A DNA stretch of 64,000 nt, from the NCBI GenBank assembly GCA_964582225.1, contig CAZORA010000002.1:62001-126000 (forward strand), written 5' to 3'. The notes under the pieces are model-generated. The model searched no databases and was not told where the DNA came from. It was given only the letters and a program-made list of their open reading frames with translations. The stretch comes from Dokdonella_A sp964582225. Lineage in GTDB: Bacteria; Pseudomonadota; Gammaproteobacteria; Xanthomonadales; Rhodanobacteraceae. Below, piece after piece: positions 55,875 through 63,536 of the stretch (positions are counted from its first letter, which is position 1; each line of letters starts with the position of its first letter). The translations under genes and the position numbers were made by a program.

Positions 55875-56489
55875 TTACGGATAGAGTAGTCCGCTGCTCC
55901 AGTACCCGTCCTCCAGAGCGAACACGCGCCGCTCGTGCAGGCGAAACTGCGCGCCGTACCAGAACTCGATCCGCTCGGGCCGCACCACGAAGCCGCCCCA
56001 ATGCGGCGGGCGCGGCACCGCCACCCCGGCATAGCGCCGCTCGGCGTCGGCGTAGCGCTGCTCGAAGATCGCGCGATCGGCCAGCGGCTGCGACTGCAGC
56101 GACGCCCAGGCGCCGAGCTGGCTGCCGCGCGCGCGGCTGGCGAAATAGGCATCCGATTCGACCGCCGGCAGCTCCTCCGCAACGCCCTCGATCCGCACCT
56201 GCACGCCTTCTTCCAGCGTCTTCCAGTGGAAGCACAAGGCCACTCGCGGCTGCGCCGCGAGCTGCATGCCCTTGAGGCTGCCGTGGTTGGTGAAGAAGCG
56301 GAAGCCGCGCTGGTCGAAGCCCTTGAGCAGCACGATGCGCGCCGACACGCGGCCTTCGGCGCAGCTCGCCAGCGTCATTGCGGTGGGTTCCGGGTCGCCG
56401 CTGCGGGTGGCGGCATCCAGCAGCTCGCCGAAGGTGTCGCGCGCCTGCTGATAAAGTGCGGCCGATGCCGCCGCTGTGGGGGTCTCCAT
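55875..56489 (-). CDS. pdxH: Pyridoxamine 5'-phosphate oxidase
   Basis: This FMN enzyme makes pyridoxal 5'-phosphate. It has 204 residues. Motifs are GRVSARIVLLKGFDQRGFRFFTNHGS (FMN contacts), SRARGSQLGAWASLQSQ and PPHWGGFVVRPERIEFWYGAQFRLHER, as in E. coli PdxH. The N-terminus is somewhat short. Its ATG lies in the same CATG as the start codon of the divergent kinase gene, leaving no intergenic space. Confidence 0.95.
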   Translation of the reverse strand: METPTAAASAALYQQARDTFGELLDAATRSGDPEPTAMTLASCAEGRVSARIVLLKGFDQRGFRFFTNHGSLKGMQLAAQPRVALCFHWKTLEEGVQVRIEGVAEELPAVESDAYFASRARGSQLGAWASLQSQPLADRAIFEQRYADAERRYAGVAVPRPPHWGGFVVRPERIEFWYGAQFRLHERRVFALEDGYWSSGLLYP

Positions 56490-57348
56490 GTCGGTCGATG
56501 CTAACACGCAAGATGGCTTCGATTGCGCGCTGATCGACGAGCTTCTCGTTCGGCTCGGCGAGCTGCCGCAGGGTGCGCTGGTGGGCCTCAGCGGCCTGCA
56601 AGGCAGCGGCAAGAGCCGCCTCGCCGCCCAGCTCGCGCGGCGCTCGCGCGCGCAAGGCGCACCGATCGCGACGCTCAGCCTGGACGACTTCTATTTCGGC
56701 CGTGGCGCGCGCCGCCGGTTGGCGCGCGAGGTGCACCCGCTGCTGCAGACTCGCGGCGTGCCCGGCACACACGATCTCACGCTGCTGGAGCGGACGTTTT
56801 CGGCGCTCGGCGAAGCGAGTGAACGCCGTCCGGTGCTGCTGCCACGTTTCGACAAAGGCCGCGATACGCGCCTGCCGCCTTCTCGCTGGCGCCCTCTGCG
56901 GCGGCCGCCGCGGCTGATTCTGCTGGAAGGCTGGTGCGTCGGGCTACCGCCACAGGCGCCTCCCGCCCTGCGCCGTCCCTGCAACGAGCTGGAACGACAA
57001 GAAGATCCCGACGGGCGCTGGCGACACTGGGTCAACCAGCAGTTGGCGGTGCCCTACGCCCGGCTCTGGGCGCGTCTGGACCGGCTGATCCTGTTGCAGG
57101 CGCCGGACTTCGAGGTGGTCTGGCGCTGGCGCGGCCAGGCCGAAAATCGACTGCGTCAACGCGGCGCGCTGCAGGCGTTCGACGCCGCGGCCCTGCGGCG
57201 CTTCCTGCAGCACTACGAGCGGCTCAGCCGCCACGCCCTGGTCTGTCTGCCGCAGCGCGCCGAGCTGCGCATCGTGCTGGATCGGGCGCGCCAACCACAG
57301 GCGATCCTGGCCAGCCGCGGCGCGCGGCGGCCGCGCGCGTCGGGCTGA
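56488..57348 (+). CDS. P-loop kinase of the D-glycerate 3-kinase type
   Basis: This is a 286-residue P-loop phosphotransferase. It has Walker A GLSGLQGSGKS (residues 33-43), a lid-like LSLDDFYFGR, then VPGTHDL, LPRFDKGRDTRLPPSRW and LEGWCVGLPP. This order is that of the glycerate kinase/YggC-YgfD-like family (plant GLYK type), which phosphorylates D-glycerate at the 3 position. The ATG chosen overlaps the pdxH start; a GTG four codons earlier is possible. Substrate assignment is tentative. Confidence 0.82.
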   Translation: MSVDANTQDGFDCALIDELLVRLGELPQGALVGLSGLQGSGKSRLAAQLARRSRAQGAPIATLSLDDFYFGRGARRRLAREVHPLLQTRGVPGTHDLTLLERTFSALGEASERRPVLLPRFDKGRDTRLPPSRWRPLRRPPRLILLEGWCVGLPPQAPPALRRPCNELERQEDPDGRWRHWVNQQLAVPYARLWARLDRLILLQAPDFEVVWRWRGQAENRLRQRGALQAFDAAALRRFLQHYERLSRHALVCLPQRAELRIVLDRARQPQAILASRGARRPRASG

Positions 57349-57351
57349 AAA

Positions 57352-58923
57352 TCAGGCCGCACCTGCATCCGGCGAGGGCGGCTTCGGCGTTTCGCTCAGC
57401 ACGTCGCACACCACCGCCGTGAAGGTGCCGATATCGAGCGGCTTGTTCAGAAAGCGGTCGGCGCCGGCGCGCAGAGCCGCATCGCGCGCCGGCAGGGTGG
57501 CGGCTGCTGACATGGTCACGATGCGCCCGCGGTAACCGCGTGCGCGCAGCTGCAGCACGGCAGCATTGCCGGACAGGCCCGGCAGCTGGACGTCGATCAG
57601 CAGCAGGTCTGGTGCCTCCCGTGCGATCTGCTCCAGCGCCTCGGCGGCATCCCGCGCGATGCGCACGCGCAGTCCGTGGCGGCCGAGCAGGCTCGCGATC
57701 AGGAGCGCGATATCGGAATCGTCATCGACCACCAGCGCCGTGCGGCCAGCGCAGACGCAAGGCTCGCCCTCGCGCTCGGCAGCCGGCGGGGCACCGGCCA
57801 CGCCGCGCCCGGGCAGCTCCACCTCAAAACGGCTGCCGACGCCCGGCTGCGACTCCAACCGCACTCGCCCTCCCATCCCGCGGACCAGGCTGCGCACGAT
57901 GCTGAGTCCAAGACCGGCGCCACCGCCGTCGCGGCGGCCACCACGATCGAAAGGTTCGAAAATGCGTTCGCGCAGGGTCTCGGCGATGCCGACGCCGGTG
58001 TCGCGGACTTCCAACAGCAGCCTGCCTTCGCGCCAGCGCAGCACGGCGCCCACTTCCCCCCGTTCGGTGTAGCGCAGCGCATTGGAGAGCAGGTTGATCG
58101 CGATCTGGCGCAGACGCATGAGATCGAACACCGGCGTGCCGTCGTCGACCGCGCATTCGGCTTCGACCGCGAAGCCCAGACCCTTGGCTTCGGCCAGAGG
58201 GCGAAACATCGCCTCGAAATCCGCCGCCAGCCGCCGCAGATCGACTTCGACGAGGTTCTCCGGCGTCAAGTTCGCCTCGCCACGCGCGTAGTGCAGGAGG
58301 TTTTCGGCTAGCGCGAACAAATGCGTCGAGTTGCGCCGAATCGCGTCCAGCGCGTGTGCGGCCTCGGTGCTGCCCTCGCAGTGGCCTTCGAGCAGATGCA
58401 GGTAGCCGAACACCGATGTCAGCGGCGTGCGAAATTCGTGGCTCAGCGTGGTGATCATCGCGGCCTTGAACGCGTTGGCCTCCTCCAGCCGACCGCGCTG
58501 GCGCTCCAGCTCGCCGCGGATGTCCTTGAGCTGATCGATCGCGCGGGACTTCGCGTGACCGGCCAGCGTCGCCTCGTTCGTCCGCAGCTGCATGTCCCGG
58601 CGGTGGATTCGCTCCTCCTCGGTATCGAGCAGCAGTACATGGAACACGGCTCCGTCGGGAATCAGGTGCACATGCGCGCTGCGGCCGTTGCTGAGCTCGA
58701 CGAAAGGCAGGCGCAGGCTGCACTCGGTCGACAGACCGACGAACAGATCCGCCAGCTCCTCGGCGAGCTGCGTGGTGGATGCGAAACCGTGCTCCGACGG
58801 ATCCCCGTGCGCTGCGAGCAGCTGCCAGCCGGCGTCGAAGCTGAACAGCAGCGGCTGCAGACGCTCGATCAGCAGCGCCTCGATGTAGGCACGCGCGGCG
58901 GCCGGCATCGACTGCAGGTTCAC
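57352..58923 (-). CDS. Hybrid sensor histidine kinase/response regulator
   Basis: This 523-residue cytoplasmic-looking hybrid kinase has no membrane segment. Residues 1-110 form a PAS-like input region (FDAGWQLLAAHG...VFHVLLLDTEEE), followed by a coiled coil. The HisKA domain has LSHEFRTPLTSVFGYL with His162. The HATPase domain has NLLSNALRYTERG (Asn281), RDTGVGIA and GGGAGLGLSIV. The C-terminal receiver domain (395-510) has phospho-acceptor Asp444 in LLIDVQLPG and the conserved KP. The GTG start overlaps the GTPase stop by four bases. It ends the co-directional block with GTPase and OmpA-like genes and likely feeds the response regulator upstream. Confidence 0.92.
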   Translation of the reverse strand: MNLQSMPAAARAYIEALLIERLQPLLFSFDAGWQLLAAHGDPSEHGFASTTQLAEELADLFVGLSTECSLRLPFVELSNGRSAHVHLIPDGAVFHVLLLDTEEERIHRRDMQLRTNEATLAGHAKSRAIDQLKDIRGELERQRGRLEEANAFKAAMITTLSHEFRTPLTSVFGYLHLLEGHCEGSTEAAHALDAIRRNSTHLFALAENLLHYARGEANLTPENLVEVDLRRLAADFEAMFRPLAEAKGLGFAVEAECAVDDGTPVFDLMRLRQIAINLLSNALRYTERGEVGAVLRWREGRLLLEVRDTGVGIAETLRERIFEPFDRGGRRDGGGAGLGLSIVRSLVRGMGGRVRLESQPGVGSRFEVELPGRGVAGAPPAAEREGEPCVCAGRTALVVDDDSDIALLIASLLGRHGLRVRIARDAAEALEQIAREAPDLLLIDVQLPGLSGNAAVLQLRARGYRGRIVTMSAAATLPARDAALRAGADRFLNKPLDIGTFTAVVCDVLSETPKPPSPDAGAA

Positions 58924-59420
58924 GGCTGCAGCAGCTCCACCAGCGCAGCGAAGGCCGCTTCCACACCATCGCCGCCGAGCGCGCTGGTTTCAAATACGGG
59001 CAGGCTGTGGCGCAGCTCCGCGAGCATCGCCGGAAGCACTTCCCACTGATCCACCAGATCGAGCTTGTTGACCGCCAGCACCACGACCGCCTCCGGCACC
59101 ACGCTGCGCGCCTGCAGCAGCAGATCGAAGGCGGAAGTGAGGCTGCGCTCGCGGGTGCCGTCGGCGGCCAGCAGCAGCGCCTGGGCGCCGCTCAGATAGC
59201 GCATGCCGAGGGCGTCGAGCGCGTCGCGCCCGGCGATGTCCCAGATCACCAGCTTGACCGGCGCACGACCCGCGCGCTCGACCAGCCTGCTGTCCACCTT
59301 GACGCCCACGGTGGTCAGGTAACGCTCGCTGAACGTGCGGCGCACGAAGCGCGCCACCAGGCTGGTCTTGCCGACCCCGAAATCGCCCAGCATGCAGAGC
59401 TTGAAGGTTGCCACGCTCAC
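58920..59420 (-). CDS. Ras/Rab-like small GTPase
   Basis: This 166-residue single-domain GTPase resembles eukaryotic Rab proteins. It has G1 LGDFGVGKTSLVARF (12-20), a switch I threonine in RYLTTVGVKVDSRLV, G3 WDIAGRD (60-66), where Rab proteins usually have WDTAGQE, G4 NKLD (118-121) and G5 ETSAL (144-148). The missing switch II glutamine suggests slow intrinsic hydrolysis or reliance on a partner. There is no lipidation cysteine at the C-terminus. It overlaps the OmpA-like gene upstream and the histidine kinase downstream, each by four bases, so the three proteins are probably made together. Confidence 0.92.
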   Translation of the reverse strand: MSVATFKLCMLGDFGVGKTSLVARFVRRTFSERYLTTVGVKVDSRLVERAGRAPVKLVIWDIAGRDALDALGMRYLSGAQALLLAADGTRERSLTSAFDLLLQARSVVPEAVVVLAVNKLDLVDQWEVLPAMLAELRHSLPVFETSALGGDGVEAAFAALVELLQP

Positions 59421-61162
59421 GGCTCGCTCTCCACCACCAGCCGCAGCCAGGCGCTGCGCTGGCCGCCGCTGCCGGCGTCCACTTCACGCACCCCGCCGAT
59501 TCCGCGTTCGGCGAGCCTGCTTGCCAGCCAGCGCGCGCGCGCCGCGCGCACCTGCCGGTTCACCTGCTCGCTGCCGCTGTCGTCGTTGCTACCCAGCGCC
59601 TCGAACCGCAGCGCGACACCGCCCGCCGCCGCCAGCACCTGCGCCCGGCGCAGGCGGCTTGCAATCGCCTGCAGAACTTCATCGGTGACACCTTCGGGCT
59701 GCGCCTCACCGCGGACAAAGGATATCCGCAGAGCCTCCAGTTCGTCGCCGATGCGCGCGAGATCGTCGCGCGCCGCAAGCCTCGAATCGACAAGCGCGGC
59801 GAGCGAGAACTGCGTGCTGCGCACGCCCGCGACCCATGCGGCGCGCGTGCGCGCCGCATCGATCCACGCTGCCGGCGCACTGCCCTGCAGCCGCAGGACG
59901 CCCTGCGACACCGCCAGCCGCACGCCCGGCGGTGGCTCGAGCAGGCGCGCCGCGCGCCGCGCGACCACGGCATCGTCGGTGGACAGGAACCCATCGAGCT
60001 CGAATTTCGGCACCACCTCGCCCAGGTCCGCGCTAGCGAGCGCGCGCTCGAGTGATGGCGCGTCCGGGTCGAGCAGACCCCGCACCACGAGGCTGCGCCA
60101 GGGATGGCTGTCGATTCGCTGCAGCAGAAAACCGGGCTGCGCCGCAAGCTCCGTGCGCAAGGCGTCGACTCGACTTTGCCAGCGCCAGCGGCTGCCTTGC
60201 AGCGCGACCAGGGCCAGCAGCGCCGCGGCGAGCAGCAGCAGCCAGGGCCAGTAGCGCGTGCGGCGCTCGCCCTCGAGCTCCGCGTCGGCGAGGGACAGCA
60301 GACTGCCGGGCTGCAGCAGTTCGTCCCAGGCCGCCTGCATCGCGGGCAGCGCCGCCTCACCCGGCGCGTCCCTCAGGCCCGCATGAATTTCTTCCAGACG
60401 CTGCTGCAGGCGCTCGCGCAGGACTCCCGGAGGAACTCCGCGCATGAAGCACGCCAGATTCACGCGCGGTCCCTGCGCGATCCAGACCAGATGTTCGCCG
60501 ACCTGCGCCGACTCGAGCCCGCTGCCGTCGGCGCCGACCGAATCGCCGACGAAGTCACCAAGCGCGGTCAGCATGCCGCCGATCGCGTCCGCGTCGAGCT
60601 CCGGCAGGGCGGGAGCTGCGGCATGCCTGAGTACGCGCCCAGAATCGCGCTCGATCAGGAACAGGTGATCGATGCGGCAGTTGAGGCGATGCTTGAGGAC
60701 GACTTCGGCGTAGGGGACCCCAGCCCGCCAGGCTTCGATTCGCCAGCGCAGGCCGTGCAGCGTGAGGCTGCTTTCTACCGCGCGATTCAGGTCGTCCACC
60801 AAACTGCGCAGAGCTTCTGCGATCGACTTGCGGATCAGCGGACCGATCACCGGAAACAGGGCATCGATCAGACTCTGGCGCTGGCTGCGCACCGCGCTGC
60901 CCAGGGCTTCCGCCACCGGCACCGAGAGCGCGCGGGCCAGGCGCGCGCGCTCTTCGTCGCCGCGCATCGCCTCCAGTGCACCGGCGAGGCGCTGCGGCAG
61001 CTCGCGCTGGACTGCACCGAGCGCGTCGACCTGCGCGTGCAGGGCCTCCAGCTCACGTCGCTCCGGGCCACTCAGGAGCTCGCGCAGACGCGCATAACCC
61101 TCGCCGCATTCCGGCTCCGTCGACGATCCGGATTCGCCCGCAGCAGACGCGCTCCCAGCCAT
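59417..61162 (-). CDS. Roadblock-like / BON-like / OmpA-like membrane protein
   Basis: This is a 581-residue protein with one membrane helix (about 304-323, YWPWLLLLAAALLALVAL). Before it, residues 75-260 include a helical stretch and a roadblock/LC7-like module: NCRIDHLFLIERDSGRVLRH, MLTALGDFVGDSV and LVWIAQGPRVNLACFMRGVP. After it, a BON-like segment (about 355-450, VRLAVSQGVLRLQGSAPAAW) precedes a degenerate OmpA-like domain (about 480-580; FEALGSNDDSGSEQVNRQV, ARWLASRLAERGI). The N-terminal half is probably cytoplasmic and the C-terminal half periplasmic, touching peptidoglycan. The roadblock assignment is by pattern only. Confidence 0.75.
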   Translation of the reverse strand: MAGSASAAGESGSSTEPECGEGYARLRELLSGPERRELEALHAQVDALGAVQRELPQRLAGALEAMRGDEERARLARALSVPVAEALGSAVRSQRQSLIDALFPVIGPLIRKSIAEALRSLVDDLNRAVESSLTLHGLRWRIEAWRAGVPYAEVVLKHRLNCRIDHLFLIERDSGRVLRHAAAPALPELDADAIGGMLTALGDFVGDSVGADGSGLESAQVGEHLVWIAQGPRVNLACFMRGVPPGVLRERLQQRLEEIHAGLRDAPGEAALPAMQAAWDELLQPGSLLSLADAELEGERRTRYWPWLLLLAAALLALVALQGSRWRWQSRVDALRTELAAQPGFLLQRIDSHPWRSLVVRGLLDPDAPSLERALASADLGEVVPKFELDGFLSTDDAVVARRAARLLEPPPGVRLAVSQGVLRLQGSAPAAWIDAARTRAAWVAGVRSTQFSLAALVDSRLAARDDLARIGDELEALRISFVRGEAQPEGVTDEVLQAIASRLRRAQVLAAAGGVALRFEALGSNDDSGSEQVNRQVRAARARWLASRLAERGIGGVREVDAGSGGQRSAWLRLVVESEP

Positions 61163-61179
61163 GGCGCGGTCAGGCCGGC

Positions 61180-61728
61180 CTACCCGGCCGTCGGTAGCTT
61201 GAAGTCGCCCTTCAGGCGCAGCGCGAATTCGGTGAGCAGCGCGGCCAGATCTTCCCGGCCCACCTTGTCTCCGCGCAGCTCGGCGCTCGAGCGGGCAAGC
61301 GACGCTGCGAGCTCGGCGGCACGCGCTTCGCTAGTCTCCTGCAGACCGGTCAGCGCCGCACGCTGACGCTCGTCGCCAGCAGCAAGCTCGCCGCCGAGGC
61401 CATCCAGCGCCGCCGTGATTTCACTGCGCATGGAGCGCGCCGCCTGCTGCAGCCGCGATTCGAGATCGTCGATCGCGCCGCTGCGGTCGGTCACTTCCTG
61501 ACGCAGCAGCTTGGCGATCTTCTCCAGCTGCTCGTCGACGCGGCGGTCGATCTGCGCGAGGCGCTTGTCCTGCACCTCGCGCAGATGCGCGAGCTCGGCC
61601 TCGAAGCGTTGGTTCAGCTCCTGGAAGCGACGCTCATAGTCGCGCATCTGGCCGCCAAACAGAATGTCGCGAATCTGGTCCACGTTGCGGTCACCGCCAT
61701 CGGCAGGCGGCTGGTCGCGCTCGCTCAT
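61180..61728 (-). CDS. Coiled-coil protein of the GTPase/OmpA-like cluster
   Basis: This 182-residue highly charged helical protein begins with a short conserved-looking block VDQIRDILFGGQMRDYERRF, then heptad-rich coiled coil (LNQRFEAELAHLREVQDKRLAQID onward) up to about residue 150, and a C-terminal LLTEFALRLKGDF segment. There is no signal peptide or membrane helix. The ATG follows AGGAG with a seven-base gap. It sits 17 bases upstream of the OmpA-like gene. A scaffold or adaptor role between the GTPase and membrane protein is inference. I know no characterised homologue. Confidence 0.75.
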   Translation of the reverse strand: MSERDQPPADGGDRNVDQIRDILFGGQMRDYERRFQELNQRFEAELAHLREVQDKRLAQIDRRVDEQLEKIAKLLRQEVTDRSGAIDDLESRLQQAARSMRSEITAALDGLGGELAAGDERQRAALTGLQETSEARAAELAASLARSSAELRGDKVGREDLAALLTEFALRLKGDFKLPTAG

Positions 61729-61904
61729 CGGCTCGCTCCTCGTCTTCATCATGCGCGCCGCGGCGCGCGACGCGCCTCGCGGGAGGTTTTTTGCGTTGCT
61801 CGTCGCTGCCCTGGTCCCAGTCGTTCGTGCCATGCTCCGATCCTCCCCGTTCCCTGATCTTGCGCCCGAACGGCTGCGGCTGTGCGGACGCTTCGACCTG
61901 CCTC

Positions 61905-62603
61905 TCAGATTTGCTCCAGGCGATAGCCGTGCTGGTAGATCGCGGCCAGTCGCCAGCCGTTTTCACCACCCAGATCGAGCTTGCGCCGCAGGCGGCTGAC
62001 GTGGGTGTCGACGGTACGGGTCGACACCGCCGCGTTCAGATTCCACACGTTCTGCAGCAGCGCGTCGCGGCTGACGATGCGGCCGTGACGGTTGAAGAGA
62101 AACCGGGCAAGGTCAAACTCGCGCTGGGTCAGCTCCACCTCCTCCCCGCGCAGGCTGACGCGTCGGCGTTCAGCATCGAGCACGTAAGGGCCGAGCTCCA
62201 GCACCTGCGCGCCGTTGGCGGTTGCGCTGCGCCGGCGCAGCGCCGCGGCGATCCGCGCCAGCAGCTCGCGCTGCTTGGGCGGTTTCACCACGTAGTCATC
62301 GGCGCCGCGGCTCAGCCCGCTGACGATGTCGTCCTCGCCGTCGCGCGCGGTGAGAAAGATCACCGGCAGCTTCGAATTGGGCGACGCGCGCACGGTCTCG
62401 ATGATCTCGAGGCCGCTGCCGTCCGGCAGCATCCAGTCGAGAAGCAGGAGATCGATCGACTCCGCACCCTGGCGGCGCCGGAATTCGGTCGCGCCGCGAA
62501 ACCAACGCGTGGCGAAGCCTGCTTCTTCGAGCCAGCCCACCACCAGCACCGCCATGTCTGGATCGTCTTCGAGCAACCCGACGATATGCGCCTGTTCTTC
62601 CAT
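61905..62603 (-). CDS. OmpR/PhoB-family response regulator
   Basis: This 232-residue transcriptional regulator has a receiver domain with acidic pocket LLEDDPD, phospho-acceptor Asp56 in LLLLDWMLPDGSG, LTAR and KPPKQREL. A winged-helix DNA-binding domain follows, with VELTQREFDLARFLF and RTVDTHVSRLRRKL. It lies 176 bases upstream of the coiled-coil gene on the same strand and is a plausible output for the hybrid kinase at the end of the block. A separate promoter may lie in the gap. Confidence 0.94.
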   Translation of the reverse strand: MEEQAHIVGLLEDDPDMAVLVVGWLEEAGFATRWFRGATEFRRRQGAESIDLLLLDWMLPDGSGLEIIETVRASPNSKLPVIFLTARDGEDDIVSGLSRGADDYVVKPPKQRELLARIAAALRRRSATANGAQVLELGPYVLDAERRRVSLRGEEVELTQREFDLARFLFNRHGRIVSRDALLQNVWNLNAAVSTRTVDTHVSRLRRKLDLGGENGWRLAAIYQHGYRLEQI

Positions 62604-62631
62604 GTCGCTTCGCCGACGTCTGCGGCCGGCC

Positions 62632-62835
62632 TCAGTCGACGAGGAAATTCACGCGCATGTTGACCCGCCACTCGGCAATGCTGCCGTCATCGCGCGTGGT
62701 GCACTTGATCTCGTTGACCCAGGCGCCACGGATGTTCTTGATTGTCTGCGCCGCTTTGTGCAGGCCCTTCTGCACCGCATCTTCGATGCTGTCCGCAGAG
62801 GAGCTGCTGAGTTCGACCACCTTGGTAACCGACAT
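62632..62835 (-). CDS. Dodecin family flavin-binding protein
   Basis: This 67-residue protein begins MSVTKVVELSSSSADSIEDA and contains TIKNIRGAWVNEIKCTTRDDG and AEWRVNMRVNFLVD, the standard dodecin pattern. Dodecins form dodecamers that store flavins or coenzyme A. AGGAG stands seven bases before the ATG. It lies 28 bases upstream of the response regulator on the same strand, so they may share a transcript. Confidence 0.93.
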   Translation of the reverse strand: MSVTKVVELSSSSADSIEDAVQKGLHKAAQTIKNIRGAWVNEIKCTTRDDGSIAEWRVNMRVNFLVD

Positions 62836-62869
62836 GATCCATTCTCCTTTTCGCTGTGAATGCACGCCA

Positions 62870-62875
62870 ACTATA
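62870..62875 (-). promoter_or_regulatory. Possible -10 element for dodecin and downstream genes
   Basis: TATAGT on the minus strand lies 34 bases upstream of the dodecin ATG, in an A/T-rich patch just after the xrtH stop. No strong -35 box is visible at the right distance. Confidence 0.38.
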
Positions 62876-62890
62876 GCAAGACCACCAGCT

Positions 62891-63406
62891 TCAACCACTT
62901 GGACCCATCTGAACCGCCAGCTCGGTCGACTCGCGCGGCAACCAGCGCAGCCAGAGCAGGAACACCACCAGAGCGTCGAGCACGATCAAGGCCTGCCAGA
63001 GATACAGGTGGAACCATTCGAACCAGAGCGGATGCCACTGGCCCAGATAGAAGAGGCTGATGATGCGCACCAGATTGAGCGCCTGAATGGCGACGAAGCC
63101 GACGCCGATGCCGAGCAGGCGCTGCTTCCAGCCGGCCGGAAACGCGAGCATCGCCGAAACCAGGATGATGATCGCTTCAATTCCGTTGCAGCCGCGTTCG
63201 ATCGAGATGGCGAAACTTCCGCTCAGGGTCTGCACCACCTTGCCGTGGGCGACCGCGTTGGCGTCGAACGCGCCGACCAGCCACACGCATACATGGGCGA
63301 TCGCCGCCGTGAACGGCTCGATCACGTAGCGCTCCACCGGCGGCAGCAGCTCGAGCACGAACAGGCCGAGCAGAAAGGCGACGAACAAGAGCATGAAGCG
63401 GAACAT
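62891..63406 (-). CDS. xrtH: Exosortase H (XrtH-type transpeptidase)
   Basis: This multi-pass membrane cysteine transpeptidase processes proteins with a C-terminal IPTL-type sorting tail and anchors or releases them at the cell surface. It has 171 residues and five to six membrane helices. Catalytic residues are Cys73 in ERGCNGIEAIIILV, Arg114 in NLVRIISLFYLG and His133 in WFHLYLWQ. The short length and sequence fit the XrtH class. The ATG taken begins MFRFMLLFVAF. No substrate with an IPTL-type tail was seen among the proteins in this window. Confidence 0.88.
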   Translation of the reverse strand: MFRFMLLFVAFLLGLFVLELLPPVERYVIEPFTAAIAHVCVWLVGAFDANAVAHGKVVQTLSGSFAISIERGCNGIEAIIILVSAMLAFPAGWKQRLLGIGVGFVAIQALNLVRIISLFYLGQWHPLWFEWFHLYLWQALIVLDALVVFLLWLRWLPRESTELAVQMGPSG

Positions 63407-63536
63407 GGTTCGCGCGATGCCGATCGATGTGGCCCACGAGCCTGCCGCGTTTGCGCACGCTGCGCAAGACCCGAAAGCGCAAACGGGAGTCACGACGGCA
63501 TCAGCACGGTCGCGCAACCTGCTAGCATCCCGCGCC

